Below, in pieces: positions 1-6,768 of a stretch of 21,513 bases of DNA. The position numbers were made by a program, and so were the translations under genes. A model generated the notes under the pieces. It saw only the letters and a list, made by a program, of their open reading frames with translations, was not told the origin of the DNA and did no database searches. This DNA comes from a virus, in IMG/VR virus record IMGVR_UViG_3300035156_000042, positions 1 through 21,513 of that record; one strand, written 5' to 3'. Within the stretch, counting starts at the first letter, position 1, and every line of letters begins with the position of its first letter.

Positions 1-15
1 GGGGTCTTTGCCCCC
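1..15 (-). terminator. possible truncated hairpin after the last leftward gene
   Basis: GGGG (1-4) can pair with CCCC (11-14) across TCTTTG. It lies 10 bases beyond the stop codon of the last leftward gene and could be the start of an intrinsic terminator. The T-tract would be outside the window, so this cannot be confirmed. Confidence 0.2.
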
Positions 16-24
16 GGTTAAAGA

Positions 25-255
25 TCAGATTGCTTCGCGCTCGATTGGAATGTTCATCCAGTCTTCGTTCAGCTGCCGGAACAGGACTTCCAGGCTCTGG
101 CCAATGTGCTTTGCCACGTCGGAATGCGGGCTTACGGCACCACTGGCCAGATTGTCGAAACAGGCGGCGAGTCGTCGAAACTCGGCCGCTTGTCCGCGCA
201 TGAGAGCCTGTTCAGCTTGTCGTACTTTCAGGTCATCACTACACAGACTGCACAT
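25..255 (-). CDS. small hypothetical phage protein, 76 aa, N-terminal CxxC
   Basis: I do not recognise the family. The protein is 76 residues, mostly helical in character, with a single CxxC (Cys2 and Cys5) directly after the start; one pair is not a complete zinc site unless it dimerises. It begins one base after the TAA of the upstream 82-residue gene (TAATATG), so translation is probably coupled, and no separate strong Shine-Dalgarno is visible. It is the last leftward gene in the window. Its place in a tight operon of short genes makes a real gene likely. Function unknown. Confidence 0.6.
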   Translation of the reverse strand: MCSLCSDDLKVRQAEQALMRGQAAEFRRLAACFDNLASGAVSPHSDVAKHIGQSLEVLFRQLNEDWMNIPIEREAI

Positions 256-256
256 A

Positions 257-505
257 TTACATGTTGTCCAGTTCGCTCAGCAGGTCGTCCGAGTTGATCG
301 GTGCCTTCTTCGCAGCCGTGGCCGACTTCTCGGACTTCGCTTTCGCCGACACCTTCGCGGCCTGGGTACGGCCTGCACGCATCAGCTGGATGCCTTCCTT
401 GACTTCGTCCAGCGTGATGGTGTTGTCGCGCGATTTCGCACGCAGTACAGTCAGCCGTTCGTGGACTTCCTGCGGGTTCATAACTTCTTGGGCGGTGGTG
501 CTCAT
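257..505 (-). CDS. small hypothetical early protein, 82 aa, Lys/Ala-rich with acidic C-terminal tail
   Basis: The start is set by a strong Shine-Dalgarno (AGGAG, eight bases before ATG). The N-terminal half looks helical; residues about 48-68 are Lys/Ala/Ser-rich and probably disordered. The protein ends with SDDLLSELDNM. The same D-x-LL-(A/S)-E pattern occurs in the leftward proteins at 2910-3434, 4495-5139 and 7181-7852, which suggests a shared docking motif (inference). A basic linker followed by an acidic tip recalls tails that recruit partners in DNA-binding proteins, but no OB-fold is visible. It has its own candidate promoter at 538-546. Function unknown. Confidence 0.7.
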   Translation of the reverse strand: MSTTAQEVMNPQEVHERLTVLRAKSRDNTITLDEVKEGIQLMRAGRTQAAKVSAKAKSEKSATAAKKAPINSDDLLSELDNM

Positions 506-537
506 GGGGTTCTCCTAATCAGGTTCTAACAAACGAT

Positions 538-546
538 AGTATAACA
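538..546 (-). promoter_or_regulatory. candidate extended -10 promoter upstream of the 82-aa gene
   Basis: On the minus strand TGTTATACT is an extended -10 element (TGn plus TATACT) in the gap between the helicase stop and the next gene. No good -35 hexamer sits 16-18 bases upstream. GTTATACT recurs at 5175-5182, downstream of the strong promoter there. Confidence 0.4.
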
Positions 547-582
547 TGCCCGGCTCCAGGGTGGTGGAATCGGGCAACGGGC

Positions 583-1977
583 TTACGACGAGTGGAGCAT
601 TTTCTTGAACCGGGTGAAGGCCACATACAGGCACTTCAGCGCTTCCACGCGGTCGCGGTTCAGGAGGATGTCGCGGTAGTTCACGAAGCCGATCTCGTAG
701 GTAGAACCTTGGGCGCGGTGGGCCGTGATGGCGTAAGCGTGTTTGGCCGAGTGGAAGGATTCCTTGATCTGCCAGTAGGTCTTCCACAGAGAGCGCTGCT
801 CACGTGCTTGGGCAGCAAGGCTGGTCAGGTAACGCTCGAACTCTGCACGCGCCGATGGGTGGATCAGCCAGACAGTGCCGGTGTGGTTGTCGTCGAACGT
901 CACGCTGACTGCGTTGCACAGGAACTGCTCGTACAGCGGATGCCAGGCTTCGTTGATCGCCGTGACCACGCCTTCATCATCGGTGTGGGCGACGTCTTCA
1001 CCGTCGAAGTCCTTGGCCGGCGCGAGCATGGTCAGGCGATCACCGACGACCCATTCAGCTGCGGGGTTGTCGAAGATTTCGTTGCGGATCACCTTGTTCA
1101 TTTCATCGACTGTCACGTTGCGCCATGCGACAGCCTTTGCGCCGTTGACGCGGGTGAAGTGGCCAGCACGCGCCATTTCGCGCATCTTCGCGTAGAAGTC
1201 CACGGCCTTCATTTCCCACACGCCTTCGGTGCCGTCGTTGTCGGACACCACGCGGACTGTAGGGCATGGGTGCGACATCAGCCCACGGATGCGGGTGACG
1301 AGTGCCAGGATTTGATTGTCGTGGCGCATCACCTTGGTCAGGCGGTGTTCGGGTGCGTCGAGCGCCCAGATGACGGACTTCTTCTCGCCGACTGGCGGCA
1401 GCTGGAACTCATCGCCCATCAGGATGAACTGGATGTTCTGGGTTTCGGCTGCCTGGACCATGTATTCGACGAGCTGCTTGTTCAGCATCGACGCTTCATC
1501 GACTACGACAGCCAAGAAGCGGCTGAGGTCGATCGGGTCTTCGGGTGCCGCAAGCTCCTGGATTTCGCCATTAGCTTCCAGCTTAAGACCCAGTAAGGAG
1601 TAAATTGTCCGGCAATCGGGCTTATAATCATCGGTCGTAACGGATTCGCGAAGAACCTTCGTAGCCTTGTTGGTCGGAGCCGTGAAGACGAGCCGCCCAC
1701 GAATGCGATTGATGAGGTCCTTAATGCAGAAGGTTTTACCCGTGCCTGCCGGGCCGACCAGCCGGAAGAACATCTCGGATTTCCGGTCGAGGAACTGGAC
1801 CATTGCGGAAACAGCCGCTGCTTGATCTTCGTTGAGGGGGAAGGCCGTGGTGACTTTGGACGTGACAGGACCATCTTTCTTGATTTCCTTGGGCTGGAGC
1901 GAGGCTTCCAGACTAGCCATGAGGGAACCGCCCTTGGTCAGGGCGGAGAAGTCGATAACTGGTGCCTTGGATGCCAT
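583..1977 (-). CDS. SF1B DNA helicase, Dda/RecD-like (ATP-dependent)
   Basis: This 464-residue protein has the motif set of the Dda/RecD2/TraA branch of superfamily 1 helicases. Walker A is GPAGTGKT (75-82), motif Ia TAPTNKA (99-105), Walker B VVVDEAS (157-163), motif III GDEFQLPPV (188-196), motif V TAHRAQGST (418-426) and motif VI YVAFTR (451-456). T4 Dda is a similar size. The family unwinds DNA 5' to 3' using ATP, typically at replication initiation or fork restart. The start overlaps the stop of the DUF1937 gene by one base (TAATG), so the two are probably coupled. It is the only clear replication enzyme in the window. The stretch of about 250 residues between motifs III and V looks intact. 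A phage replication or recombination role is inferred. Confidence 0.93.
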   Translation of the reverse strand: MASKAPVIDFSALTKGGSLMASLEASLQPKEIKKDGPVTSKVTTAFPLNEDQAAAVSAMVQFLDRKSEMFFRLVGPAGTGKTFCIKDLINRIRGRLVFTAPTNKATKVLRESVTTDDYKPDCRTIYSLLGLKLEANGEIQELAAPEDPIDLSRFLAVVVDEASMLNKQLVEYMVQAAETQNIQFILMGDEFQLPPVGEKKSVIWALDAPEHRLTKVMRHDNQILALVTRIRGLMSHPCPTVRVVSDNDGTEGVWEMKAVDFYAKMREMARAGHFTRVNGAKAVAWRNVTVDEMNKVIRNEIFDNPAAEWVVGDRLTMLAPAKDFDGEDVAHTDDEGVVTAINEAWHPLYEQFLCNAVSVTFDDNHTGTVWLIHPSARAEFERYLTSLAAQAREQRSLWKTYWQIKESFHSAKHAYAITAHRAQGSTYEIGFVNYRDILLNRDRVEALKCLYVAFTRFKKMLHSS

Positions 1978-2408
1978 TATTTGCGCGCTCCCTTGAAACC
2001 TTCAGCTTCCAGCCACTCGACACGCCAGCCGGTTGCGCGGAGTTCTTCAGCGTCGATCAGTTCGATGTCGAGGTCATGGGCCTGGATGATGATGACCGGC
2101 ATACGCATCTGGATTGCCAGAGCGATCTCTTCGGACACACCCTTGGATTCGCGCCAGCCTTCAATCGGCAGCACATAGCAGGCGGTGGAGTTGCGCAGGA
2201 ACGGGATGCACTGGTCCATCCAGAACTTGTGGGACTTGGCGTCTTTGGTGCGCAGGTGCGGTTCGATGCGCGGGCCTTGGCTGATCGGCGAGAACACAGC
2301 ATGGTGGCGCATGAGGCGTGCGGCGAACATGTCTGCCAGCATCACGCGATTGCGCCGGGCTTCGACCGATGGGGACGTGTAGGGGCACGCCAGATAAACG
2401 AGTTGCAT
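1977..2408 (-). CDS. DUF1937 protein (nucleoside 2-deoxyribosyltransferase-like fold)
   Basis: This 143-residue protein opens with MQLVYLACPYTS, the N-terminal strand signature of DUF1937/DUF4406 proteins. It also has VFSPISQGP (about 38-46) and GWRESKGVSEEIALA (about 84-98), where the acidic residue and Gly match the active-site region of nucleoside 2-deoxyribosyltransferases. The family is Rossmann-like and often carried by phages; its substrate is not settled, but nucleotide or NAD-like glycosidic chemistry is the usual expectation. The start follows GAAAGGTAATACC (Shine-Dalgarno AAAGGT). It sits between an RHH-like gene and the helicase in one leftward operon. Nucleotide salvage or counter-defence is inference only. 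Confidence 0.8.
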   Translation of the reverse strand: MQLVYLACPYTSPSVEARRNRVMLADMFAARLMRHHAVFSPISQGPRIEPHLRTKDAKSHKFWMDQCIPFLRNSTACYVLPIEGWRESKGVSEEIALAIQMRMPVIIIQAHDLDIELIDAEELRATGWRVEWLEAEGFKGARK

Positions 2409-2438
2409 GGTATTACCTTTCAGGACTGTCTAGTTATA

Positions 2439-2642
2439 TTAGAGCTTCGGGGCATTCGGGTCAAGCGGGGGCAGCGACTCCACGTGTGCGCGGAGCAGGG
2501 TAGTCAGGAGTTGCGACCAAGCACCGTGCGGCACTTTGCCTTCAACCACCGACCACAGTTCCAGATCGACACGCGCGACGATGTCGGAAGGGATACTGAT
2601 TTTCTTTTCGACTGAGGGTATGGCATTCTTGGGGCGGGGCAT
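2439..2642 (-). CDS. small ribbon-helix-helix-like protein, 67 aa
   Basis: I chose the ATG at 2642 over the longer frame starting at 2744 because AAAGGTGAT lies just upstream of it and the upstream residues look non-coding. After a basic, Pro-rich start, residues about 12-50 follow a ribbon-helix-helix plan: a short strand (KKISIPSDI), a helix, a turn, then a second helix (WSQLLTTLLRAHVES). Proteins of this class are Arc/CopG-type dimeric DNA binders. It has about 30 bases to the next gene and 63 bases from the previous one. It is a candidate regulator of the dyads elsewhere in the window, but nothing ties it to them directly. The fold call is moderate. Confidence 0.65.
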   Translation of the reverse strand: MPRPKNAIPSVEKKISIPSDIVARVDLELWSVVEGKVPHGAWSQLLTTLLRAHVESLPPLDPNAPKL

Positions 2643-2706
2643 AACGTAATCACCTTTAAGGGTTTGGAGTAAGAACGACGACGGATAACAGCTGCGAGGA
2701 ATCGGA

Positions 2707-2937
2707 TCATGCTTCAGCCTCTGGCGGAGTTGCGAGCAGGTCAACTGCGGCGTTGTGCTGCCGGATCAGCTTCTGCACAGGGTTGCTTGGGTCGTTGAAG
2801 TGCTGGATCATTTCGTTCAACGGCCTGACATCAGCACGCTTCGCGGCTTGGTGAAAGGCATTCAGGACGTCTTGCAAGTCCTGCATGTCGATCATCGCCT
2901 TGGTGCCCTTTACCGACGCATTTCTGGTGCTTGCCAT
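2707..2937 (-). CDS. small hypothetical phage protein, 76 aa
   Basis: The start at 2937 is chosen because GGAGGAAAT lies four bases before the ATG. The frame is open to 2985, but that extension has no ribosome site. The first 31 bases overlap the end of the upstream 174-residue gene in another frame (28-base gene overlap), so the two are probably coupled. The protein has a basic N-terminus, then helices (DMQDLQDVLNAFHQAAKR and following), and an acidic C-terminus. I do not recognise it. The compact overlap and good Shine-Dalgarno support a real gene; function unknown. Confidence 0.65.
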   Translation of the reverse strand: MASTRNASVKGTKAMIDMQDLQDVLNAFHQAAKRADVRPLNEMIQHFNDPSNPVQKLIRQHNAAVDLLATPPEAEA

Positions 2938-3434
2938 TCGATTTCCTCCATGGATTCCAAGTCCCAGCCCTTCTCGGTCGAGCATTCGGTGCAGATGTCT
3001 ACGTCCTGCACCTGGAATGCCTTCATCTTAGGCAGCTTGTCGTTGATGGTGTCGGCGATGATCAGGCGGGTGGTGTCACGGTTATGCTTGTGCGCCTGCT
3101 TGTTCATCATGTGCGAGAAGGTTTCATAGTAGCAGCCGCACGAGCAGATGACACGCTCGAAAACGATCACGGTTGCCACAGGATTCCACAGGTTGCGCGC
3201 TTCCCACTCACGCACCTTTGCTTCAATTTCGCGTCGCTCGTCGCCGGACAGGTTGGAGCGCTTCAGCTTCTCACGCATACCGGCAGTCGCCTGGGCTTCG
3301 TCACGGATGGCGAGGCTTTCGGTCAGCAGGTCGTCGAGGTCCATCAGGTCATGCTTGGGGGATTTCTTAGGCTTGACGGACTCGGCCAAGAGCTGGTCAA
3401 GTTCATCCATCGCGGGTGTGTCATTCAGGTTCAT
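2910..3434 (-). CDS. hypothetical protein, 174 aa, with CxCxC / CxxC metal-site candidate
   Basis: The N-terminal 40 residues hold two copies, about 21 residues apart, of an acidic leucine motif (ELDQLLAES at 11-19, DLDDLLTES at 32-40). The same motif closes three other early proteins here. Residues 50-85 look like a charged helix. The C-terminal half has Cys97, Cys99 and Cys101 (CSCGC) and Cys148/Cys151 (CTEC), with histidines between them (H108, H115, H117), spacing suited to zinc binding. It is the first gene after a 209-base leader that carries dyads and a switch-like hairpin pair. The start at 3434 has only a distant GGAG; Met9 is an alternative. Function unknown. Confidence 0.75.
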   Translation of the reverse strand: MNLNDTPAMDELDQLLAESVKPKKSPKHDLMDLDDLLTESLAIRDEAQATAGMREKLKRSNLSGDERREIEAKVREWEARNLWNPVATVIVFERVICSCGCYYETFSHMMNKQAHKHNRDTTRLIIADTINDKLPKMKAFQVQDVDICTECSTEKGWDLESMEEIEWQAPEMRR

Positions 3435-3473
3435 AACAGGTCAATTCTCCGTTGACTGGTCGTGTGGGGAAAC

Positions 3474-3515
3474 ATTTCCCGACCGAAATATGATACCGTA
3501 TTTCCGGCGGGAAAT
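3474..3515. promoter_or_regulatory. pair of operator-like dyads around a weak -10 hexamer
   Basis: ATTTCCCGACCGAAAT (3474-3489) and ATTTCCGGCGGGAAAT (3500-3515) share 12 of 16 positions, and each has inverted arms (ATTTC/GAAAT and ATTTCC/GGAAAT). Their centres are 25-26 bp apart, about two and a half helical turns. Minus-strand TATCAT lies between them at 3490-3495, with a poor -35. A protein bound here would cover the presumed promoter. They resemble the CGGTCG dyads found elsewhere in the window. Confidence 0.5.
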
Positions 3516-3586
3516 CCACAGATGTTGCCATTTTTCGACACAGTTTTGTGGGAATCGTCCTACATGGTGTTGCGCAGGGTCAACAA

Positions 3587-3624
3587 ATGGACCCCAGGTC
3601 CATGAGGTACGGCAAGACCTGGGG
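3587..3624 (-). promoter_or_regulatory. two mutually exclusive hairpins (attenuator-like leader)
   Basis: ATGGACC (3587-3593) pairs with GGTCCAT (3597-3603) over a three-base loop. Alternatively CCCCAGGTC (3592-3600) pairs with GACCTGGGG (3616-3624) over 15 bases. Both stems are perfect and use the same bases, so only one can form at a time. No T-tract follows in the leftward direction, so this is not a plain intrinsic terminator. It sits between the stop of the 191-residue gene and the start of the 174-residue gene. Confidence 0.45.
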
Positions 3625-3643
3625 GTGTTACGGGTGCAGCGTG

Positions 3644-4219
3644 TTACAAAGGCTCGCCCAGCGCTTGCGATTGCGCAAACGGGACGTTGCCAGCGGTGTC
3701 GGATTGTTCCGACAACGATTCGACCTGCTGAGCGGTGGTATCGACTTCGACGCCATCGGCTGCAGGGAAGGTGATGCGGCCGGTCTGGTCGTCGGTTTCA
3801 GCGATCAGGGTGCCGGTGCTGGCGTTGTGGAATTGCATGTCGGCGCTCACTTCGGTCAGGGTGCGGGCTGCGAGGTGCAAGGCGTCGTCTTCCGATGCCG
3901 AGTCGTTCTGCGGGATGGTCAGCGACATGGCTGCGCGCGCCGCATGGGTCATTTCCTGTTGGACTTGGTAGTCCATCCAGCGAGCGTGCGGGCCGTTGGC
4001 TTCGAGTTGATCGGCTGGCTGAACCAGGTCCACGCCGACCGCCGGACTGTCCGCGCCGAGGTGATCGGTCACGCGCAAGTTGACGTGGCGATCGTTATGG
4101 ACGAACACGACAGTTGCGTCGTATGGCTGGTCGAGGCCGGCTTTGCAATCGGCGAGGTGTTGCGCGGACTTGTAGAACCAGACTTTGCGGCCGATTCCAG
4201 GTTTGATGACGATGTGCAT
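3644..4219 (-). CDS. conserved phage early protein, 191 aa, function unknown
   Basis: The start at 4219 follows AAGGAGTCCTGAT, so the longer frame to 4249 is not used. Residues 1-50 form a compact beta-rich module with IKPGIGRKVWFY and YDATVVFVHNDRHVNLRVTDHLG. I recall similar IKPG...KVW...DATV openings in small early proteins of several phages, but no function is assigned. The middle (about 70-100) is helical; the C-terminal 90 residues are acidic, Thr/Ser/Asp-rich and probably disordered. The ATG lies one base after the upstream TGA (TGATATG). Expected partners and role are unknown. Confidence 0.75.
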   Translation of the reverse strand: MHIVIKPGIGRKVWFYKSAQHLADCKAGLDQPYDATVVFVHNDRHVNLRVTDHLGADSPAVGVDLVQPADQLEANGPHARWMDYQVQQEMTHAARAAMSLTIPQNDSASEDDALHLAARTLTEVSADMQFHNASTGTLIAETDDQTGRITFPAADGVEVDTTAQQVESLSEQSDTAGNVPFAQSQALGEPL

Positions 4220-4220
4220 A

Positions 4221-4427
4221 TCAGGACTCCTTGGTTGCTGCCCGAGCAATACGCTGGGTCAGTCGGTTGGAATAGCACTCCATGAAGTACAGCTGTTCAC
4301 GGAGCAGTTGGCGGTCGACGAGGTCCAGGTCCTGGAAACGCTGCGTGCGGGTGAATGCTTCGCCCTTCTCACGCTTGATGTCCAGTTCCTCTTTCTCTTC
4401 GACCATACGCTTTACATGTTCTTGCAT
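4221..4427 (-). CDS. small helical phage protein, 68 aa (crAss001_48-like)
   Basis: The start has a good Shine-Dalgarno (AGGAGTTTCA before ATG). The whole protein reads as a charged helical hairpin: HVKRMVEEKEELDIKRE, a short turn, then LVDRQLLREQLYFMECYSNRLTQRI. That layout (helix with VxEExEL, then LLxxQxxxMxxYSxxLxxRI) matches a widespread small phage family annotated as crAss001_48-related, as I remember it. The biochemical role of the family is not established. It is the first gene leftward of the terminator at 4444-4474 and is coupled to the next gene. No membrane segment or cysteine pair is visible. Confidence 0.7.
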   Translation of the reverse strand: MQEHVKRMVEEKEELDIKREKGEAFTRTQRFQDLDLVDRQLLREQLYFMECYSNRLTQRIARAATKES

Positions 4428-4443
4428 TGAAACTCCTGGACGT

Positions 4444-4474
4444 AAAAAAGCCCCACCGGGTAGGGCAGGGCTTT
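4444..4474 (-). terminator. intrinsic terminator after the 214-aa gene
   Basis: Read leftward, AAAGCCC (4474-4468) pairs with GGGCTTT (4453-4447), followed by a run of T to 4444. The loop is 14 bases. It lies about 20 bases past the stop of the strongly promoted gene ending at 4495, and would insulate it from the genes further left. Confidence 0.75.
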
Positions 4475-4494
4475 CGTGGGATTACCGAGCCGGA

Positions 4495-5139
4495 TTAGGC
4501 TGCGGCGGTTTCCTTCGACTTGCCTTTCGGCTTTTCGGTCGAGGTCGGGGCAGTTTCTGCCGCCGGTGCGTCGCCGGCCAGTTCGGCCAGCAGGCTGTCG
4601 GTGTCCACGGCGTTCTTGCCCTTGTTGGCCTTCTCGGCTTCCAGGCGCTCGACGACCGGCTTGATCTTCGGGTTGTTGCGCAGGGCGACCTTCTCGGCCT
4701 GGGTCTTGGTGCCCAGGAAGGTCTTGATCTGCTCCATGGTGCGGCCCATGACTTCGACCAGTGCGCGGGCGAGGATGCTGGTGCCGGCCATGCCGTTGCC
4801 TTCGCGCTTGACCGACCATTCGCCCTTGGCCAGGCGTGCGGTCAGTTCGTCGATTGCCAGCACTGCGTCTTCGATGTCGTCCAGGCCGGCGATCTCGTCG
4901 CCCAGCTTCTGCTCGGCACCGTGAGCGGCGAACTTCAGGATCATGTCGGTCGGGATCGGGAAGGTGCGGGTCTCGCCGTTGCGGAAGTCCAGGCGGATCG
5001 ACACGACGCCGTCCTTGACGAATGCTTCTTTCAGGAGCTTGCGCTTGCCTGCGAAATCGACCACGCGGCCGTCAGTCATGGTGACGGTTTCGATGGTGGT
5101 GGCGGCTTTAGCGGCTTTGGTGTTTTCGGTGTTCGACAT
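4495..5139 (-). CDS. early phage protein, 214 aa, paralogue of the 7181-7852 product
   Basis: It is not recognised by family name. Residues about 95-190 align by eye with the 223-residue protein at 7181-7852: KGEWSVKREG versus SGEWNKRREG, then LARALVEVMGRT versus LKRALLKMYDGRK, KVALRNNPKI versus KAALRKNPKV, and DSLLAELAG versus PDLLAELDA. The C-terminus is a Lys/Thr/Ala-rich tail. It has its own strong promoter (5235-5263), a Shine-Dalgarno (GGAG before TAATAAAA-ATG) and a terminator, so it is a monocistronic unit likely made in quantity. Abundance plus a basic core suggests a nucleic-acid-binding or structural early protein (inference). Confidence 0.85.
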   Translation of the reverse strand: MSNTENTKAAKAATTIETVTMTDGRVVDFAGKRKLLKEAFVKDGVVSIRLDFRNGETRTFPIPTDMILKFAAHGAEQKLGDEIAGLDDIEDAVLAIDELTARLAKGEWSVKREGNGMAGTSILARALVEVMGRTMEQIKTFLGTKTQAEKVALRNNPKIKPVVERLEAEKANKGKNAVDTDSLLAELAGDAPAAETAPTSTEKPKGKSKETAAA

Positions 5140-5234
5140 TTTTATTACTCCAGTTTTGGTTGGCAGGCATTTAAGGGATCGAGTATAACGCTGTGGGTGC
5201 TTGCCGGTATGCCCTAACGCGTTTCGATGGATTG

Positions 5235-5263
5235 ATAGTAGTGTCTGCGGAAAGAGCTGTCAA
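5235..5263 (-). promoter_or_regulatory. strong sigma70-type promoter for the 214-aa gene
   Basis: Read leftward, TTGACA (5263-5258) is followed by exactly 17 bases and TACTAT (5240-5235). The -35 is perfect and the -10 close to consensus. It lies about 95 bases upstream of the start at 5139, leaving a leader of roughly 90 nt. This is the best promoter match in the window and points to use of the host RNA polymerase. Confidence 0.8.
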
Positions 5264-5281
5264 CAGGTTTCCGCATGTTCT

Positions 5282-5614
5282 TCACGATTCTAACGCTTTC
5301 AACAGGGGATCAGCGGGCGGCTTGCGTTTGAGTGTCAGTAATACCTGATTTCCTTGCGTGCTGACGTGAATTCGGGTCCGCATGTCGTAGTCCTGTTCGA
5401 TGTTGTAGAACTTATGCAGCGGGAATTGCCGAATGCACCAGCGGAAATACCGGAATTGCTTGGCTACGATACCAGCGTCCTTGGCTCCCAGGGGAGAGTT
5501 GAGCGCCTTTTCAGTCGCGGTTCCCTTGGTAAGGAGTTCCTCGACTGCGGTTTCCACAGCGTAATGGAATGGCTTCGGGAAAATGTCAGGGGAACGGAGT
5601 CTCCAGGTAGGCAT
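5282..5614 (-). CDS. hypothetical phage protein, 110 aa
   Basis: I do not recognise it. It has Trp/Arg/Pro-rich residues at the N-terminus, a helical middle with FRYFRWCIRQFPLHKFYNIEQDYD (about 54-77; quoted as a region, key residues aromatic and basic), and a short beta-like C-terminus with VLLTLKRKPP. The start overlaps the upstream stop by one base (TGATG), which supports translational coupling. It is the last gene of a four-gene cluster running from 6531. Soluble, no signal peptide or zinc site. Function unknown. Confidence 0.7.
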   Translation of the reverse strand: MPTWRLRSPDIFPKPFHYAVETAVEELLTKGTATEKALNSPLGAKDAGIVAKQFRYFRWCIRQFPLHKFYNIEQDYDMRTRIHVSTQGNQVLLTLKRKPPADPLLKALES

Positions 5615-5877
5615 CAGCGAGTCCCCGCTTCTATGACTTGATTGTAGACGGATTCAGGGGCTGCCACGTTCCGGTGATGCATGTGTACCAAACCCTTAGA
5701 ATGGCAGTAGTCACACGAACCCATAGATTCGTAGCTGCCGAATCCGCATCCGGCTGTGTACGTCTGGCGATAACGCCCATGCCCCTTGCAAACTTCGCAG
5801 AGTTTGAATCGAAAATCGTCTGGGAGCTTGGCTAATCCGAGTTCCAGGGCTTCGGCTTGTTCTGGTCCGAGGTTCAT
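5614..5877 (-). CDS. DnaJ-type zinc-finger protein, 87 aa
   Basis: The start at 5877 follows CCGGAGCCTGAT, which argues against the longer frame to 5928. After an acidic helix, residues about 27-63 read CEVCKGHG...CDYCHSKG: two CxxCxxG-type knuckles of the kind that build the DnaJ cysteine-rich domain, here one pair of the usual two. GCGFGSYES lies between them. Such mini zinc fingers are common in phage early regions and may bind zinc and a protein or nucleic acid partner; no J-domain is present. It is coupled on both sides (TGATATG upstream, TGATG downstream). Confidence 0.8.
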   Translation of the reverse strand: MNLGPEQAEALELGLAKLPDDFRFKLCEVCKGHGRYRQTYTAGCGFGSYESMGSCDYCHSKGLVHMHHRNVAAPESVYNQVIEAGTR

Positions 5878-5878
5878 A

Positions 5879-6082
5879 TCAGGCTCCGGTGGCTTGTTCA
5901 GCCTCTTTATATGCCATGCCAGACTCAAATGCTGCGCTGACGATCATGTCCAGGTTTTGCGTGAGCATGTGCGAGAACACATTATTCTGGTCATACAAGG
6001 CCCAACGGATCGTTCCGGGTGCCTGGCGCATGGTCCAGCCATCAGACAGGGTGACAATTCGGGTACGGGAAGAGGTGTTCAT
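5879..6082 (-). CDS. small hypothetical phage protein, 67 aa
   Basis: I do not recognise it. Residues about 7-30 look like beta strands (RIVTLSDGWTMR, TIRWALYD), then a helix (MLTQNLDMIVSAAFESGMAYKEAEQ). The start overlaps the stop of the upstream 149-residue gene by one base (TGATG), and its own stop is one base from the next start. Tight coupling inside the cluster supports a real gene. No cysteines, signal peptide or membrane segment. Confidence 0.65.
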   Translation of the reverse strand: MNTSSRTRIVTLSDGWTMRQAPGTIRWALYDQNNVFSHMLTQNLDMIVSAAFESGMAYKEAEQATGA

Positions 6083-6531
6083 CAGTCTTTGGTCCTGTCG
6101 AAATAGGCATTCGGGCGGTGCTGTGGTTGAGTGGCAGGCGTAGGCATTGCGCCCTTGTTCATCGCTTCGGCAAGGCGCTTCTGCGATTCGAGTGCTGCCA
6201 GTTCCGCCTCATTGCGTGGGGATTCCTGTACGGCAGTCGGGTCAATGCCATTCAACAGTGCCGCTTCGATCAGGAACATCTCGGCAACCTTCTTTTTAAT
6301 CAGCACCGTGGTCTCGGTCACAAAGCTGATTGAGCAATTGTTCGCCGCCTCAGCAAGCTCGGCATCCAGCTTCGGGTCCTTCTTGCACGCCTTAACAACG
6401 TTGTAGAGGTCGAACCGCAGCTTCTGTGCGTCGGACTTGGATGGTACAGGGATAGCAACTTGCCCCTGGATATGCGCCTTCTTCCAGAGGTTCTGGAGGA
6501 TTGCGGTACGGGATGAAGTCTCTTTGGGCAT
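6082..6531 (-). CDS. hypothetical phage protein, 149 aa
   Basis: The start at 6531 is chosen because AAGGAG lies eight bases before the ATG. The frame is open to 6699, but no ribosome site is visible there, and that stretch holds a promoter candidate and a dyad pair. The protein is largely helical: a basic N-terminus, VVKACKKDPKLDAELAEAANN in the middle, VLIKKKVAEMFLIEAALLNGID, then a charged helix and a Pro/Gln-rich tail. It heads the coupled cluster 6531-5282. Not recognised; function unknown. Confidence 0.7.
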   Translation of the reverse strand: MPKETSSRTAILQNLWKKAHIQGQVAIPVPSKSDAQKLRFDLYNVVKACKKDPKLDAELAEAANNCSISFVTETTVLIKKKVAEMFLIEAALLNGIDPTAVQESPRNEAELAALESQKRLAEAMNKGAMPTPATQPQHRPNAYFDRTKD

Positions 6532-6568
6532 TCTGAATAGCTCCTTCGGGTCAGTCATGGACGGTTTT

Positions 6569-6606
6569 ACTCGGTCGGAAACCTTTAAGGATTTCTCTGT
6601 CGGATA
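6569..6606. promoter_or_regulatory. CGGTCG dyad pair downstream of a leftward promoter candidate
   Basis: ACTCGGTCGGAAAC (6569-6582) and a weaker copy, ending in GTCGGATA (about 6594-6606), have centres 25 bp apart. They sit just downstream of the -10 candidate at 6611-6616, which is where a repressor would block transcription leftward. Confidence 0.4.
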
Positions 6607-6610
6607 ACGC

Positions 6611-6639
6611 ATCATCAGGCCCATTTCCCCAGTAGTCAA
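6611..6639 (-). promoter_or_regulatory. candidate leftward promoter for the 6531-5282 cluster
   Basis: Read leftward, TTGACT (6639-6634), 17 bases, then GATGAT (6616-6611). The -35 matches five of six consensus bases, the -10 four of six. It would give a leader of about 70 nt before the ATG at 6531. Confidence 0.4.
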
Positions 6640-6768
6640 TTGCCTTAATGCATGTTCTTGGTTGTAACCGTTTGTGTGCGGGTTTGGTGCCTGTTGCATG
6701 GGAGTTTGCCGATTGATCGGTGTAAATGCACCCCGTACCCTTCCCCCCTCACTCGGTCAGTACCCCTG

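Larger units (their letters stand above)
3435..3643 (-). other. 209-base non-coding leader between two leftward genes
   Basis: I find no supported gene here. The stretch holds a pair of ATTTC...GAAAT dyads (3474-3515), a weak -10 candidate between them (TATCAT, 3490-3495 on the minus strand), and two overlapping inverted repeats (3587-3624). It probably forms the promoter, operator and leader of the gene ending at 2910. Confidence 0.6.

Noticed and set aside
515-787. 90-residue leftward frame at the end of the helicase
   Set aside because: Most of it overlaps the helicase C-terminus in another frame, and its sequence is low-complexity Arg/Pro.
592-1596. 334-residue rightward open frame across the helicase
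   Set aside because: It is antisense to all helicase motifs, with no ribosome site.
3474-3515. Noc-type nucleoid occlusion sites (ATTTCCCGGGAAAT)
   Set aside because: The resemblance is only to the ATTTCC/GGAAAT arms; the centres are longer and differ, and Noc is a Firmicutes protein.
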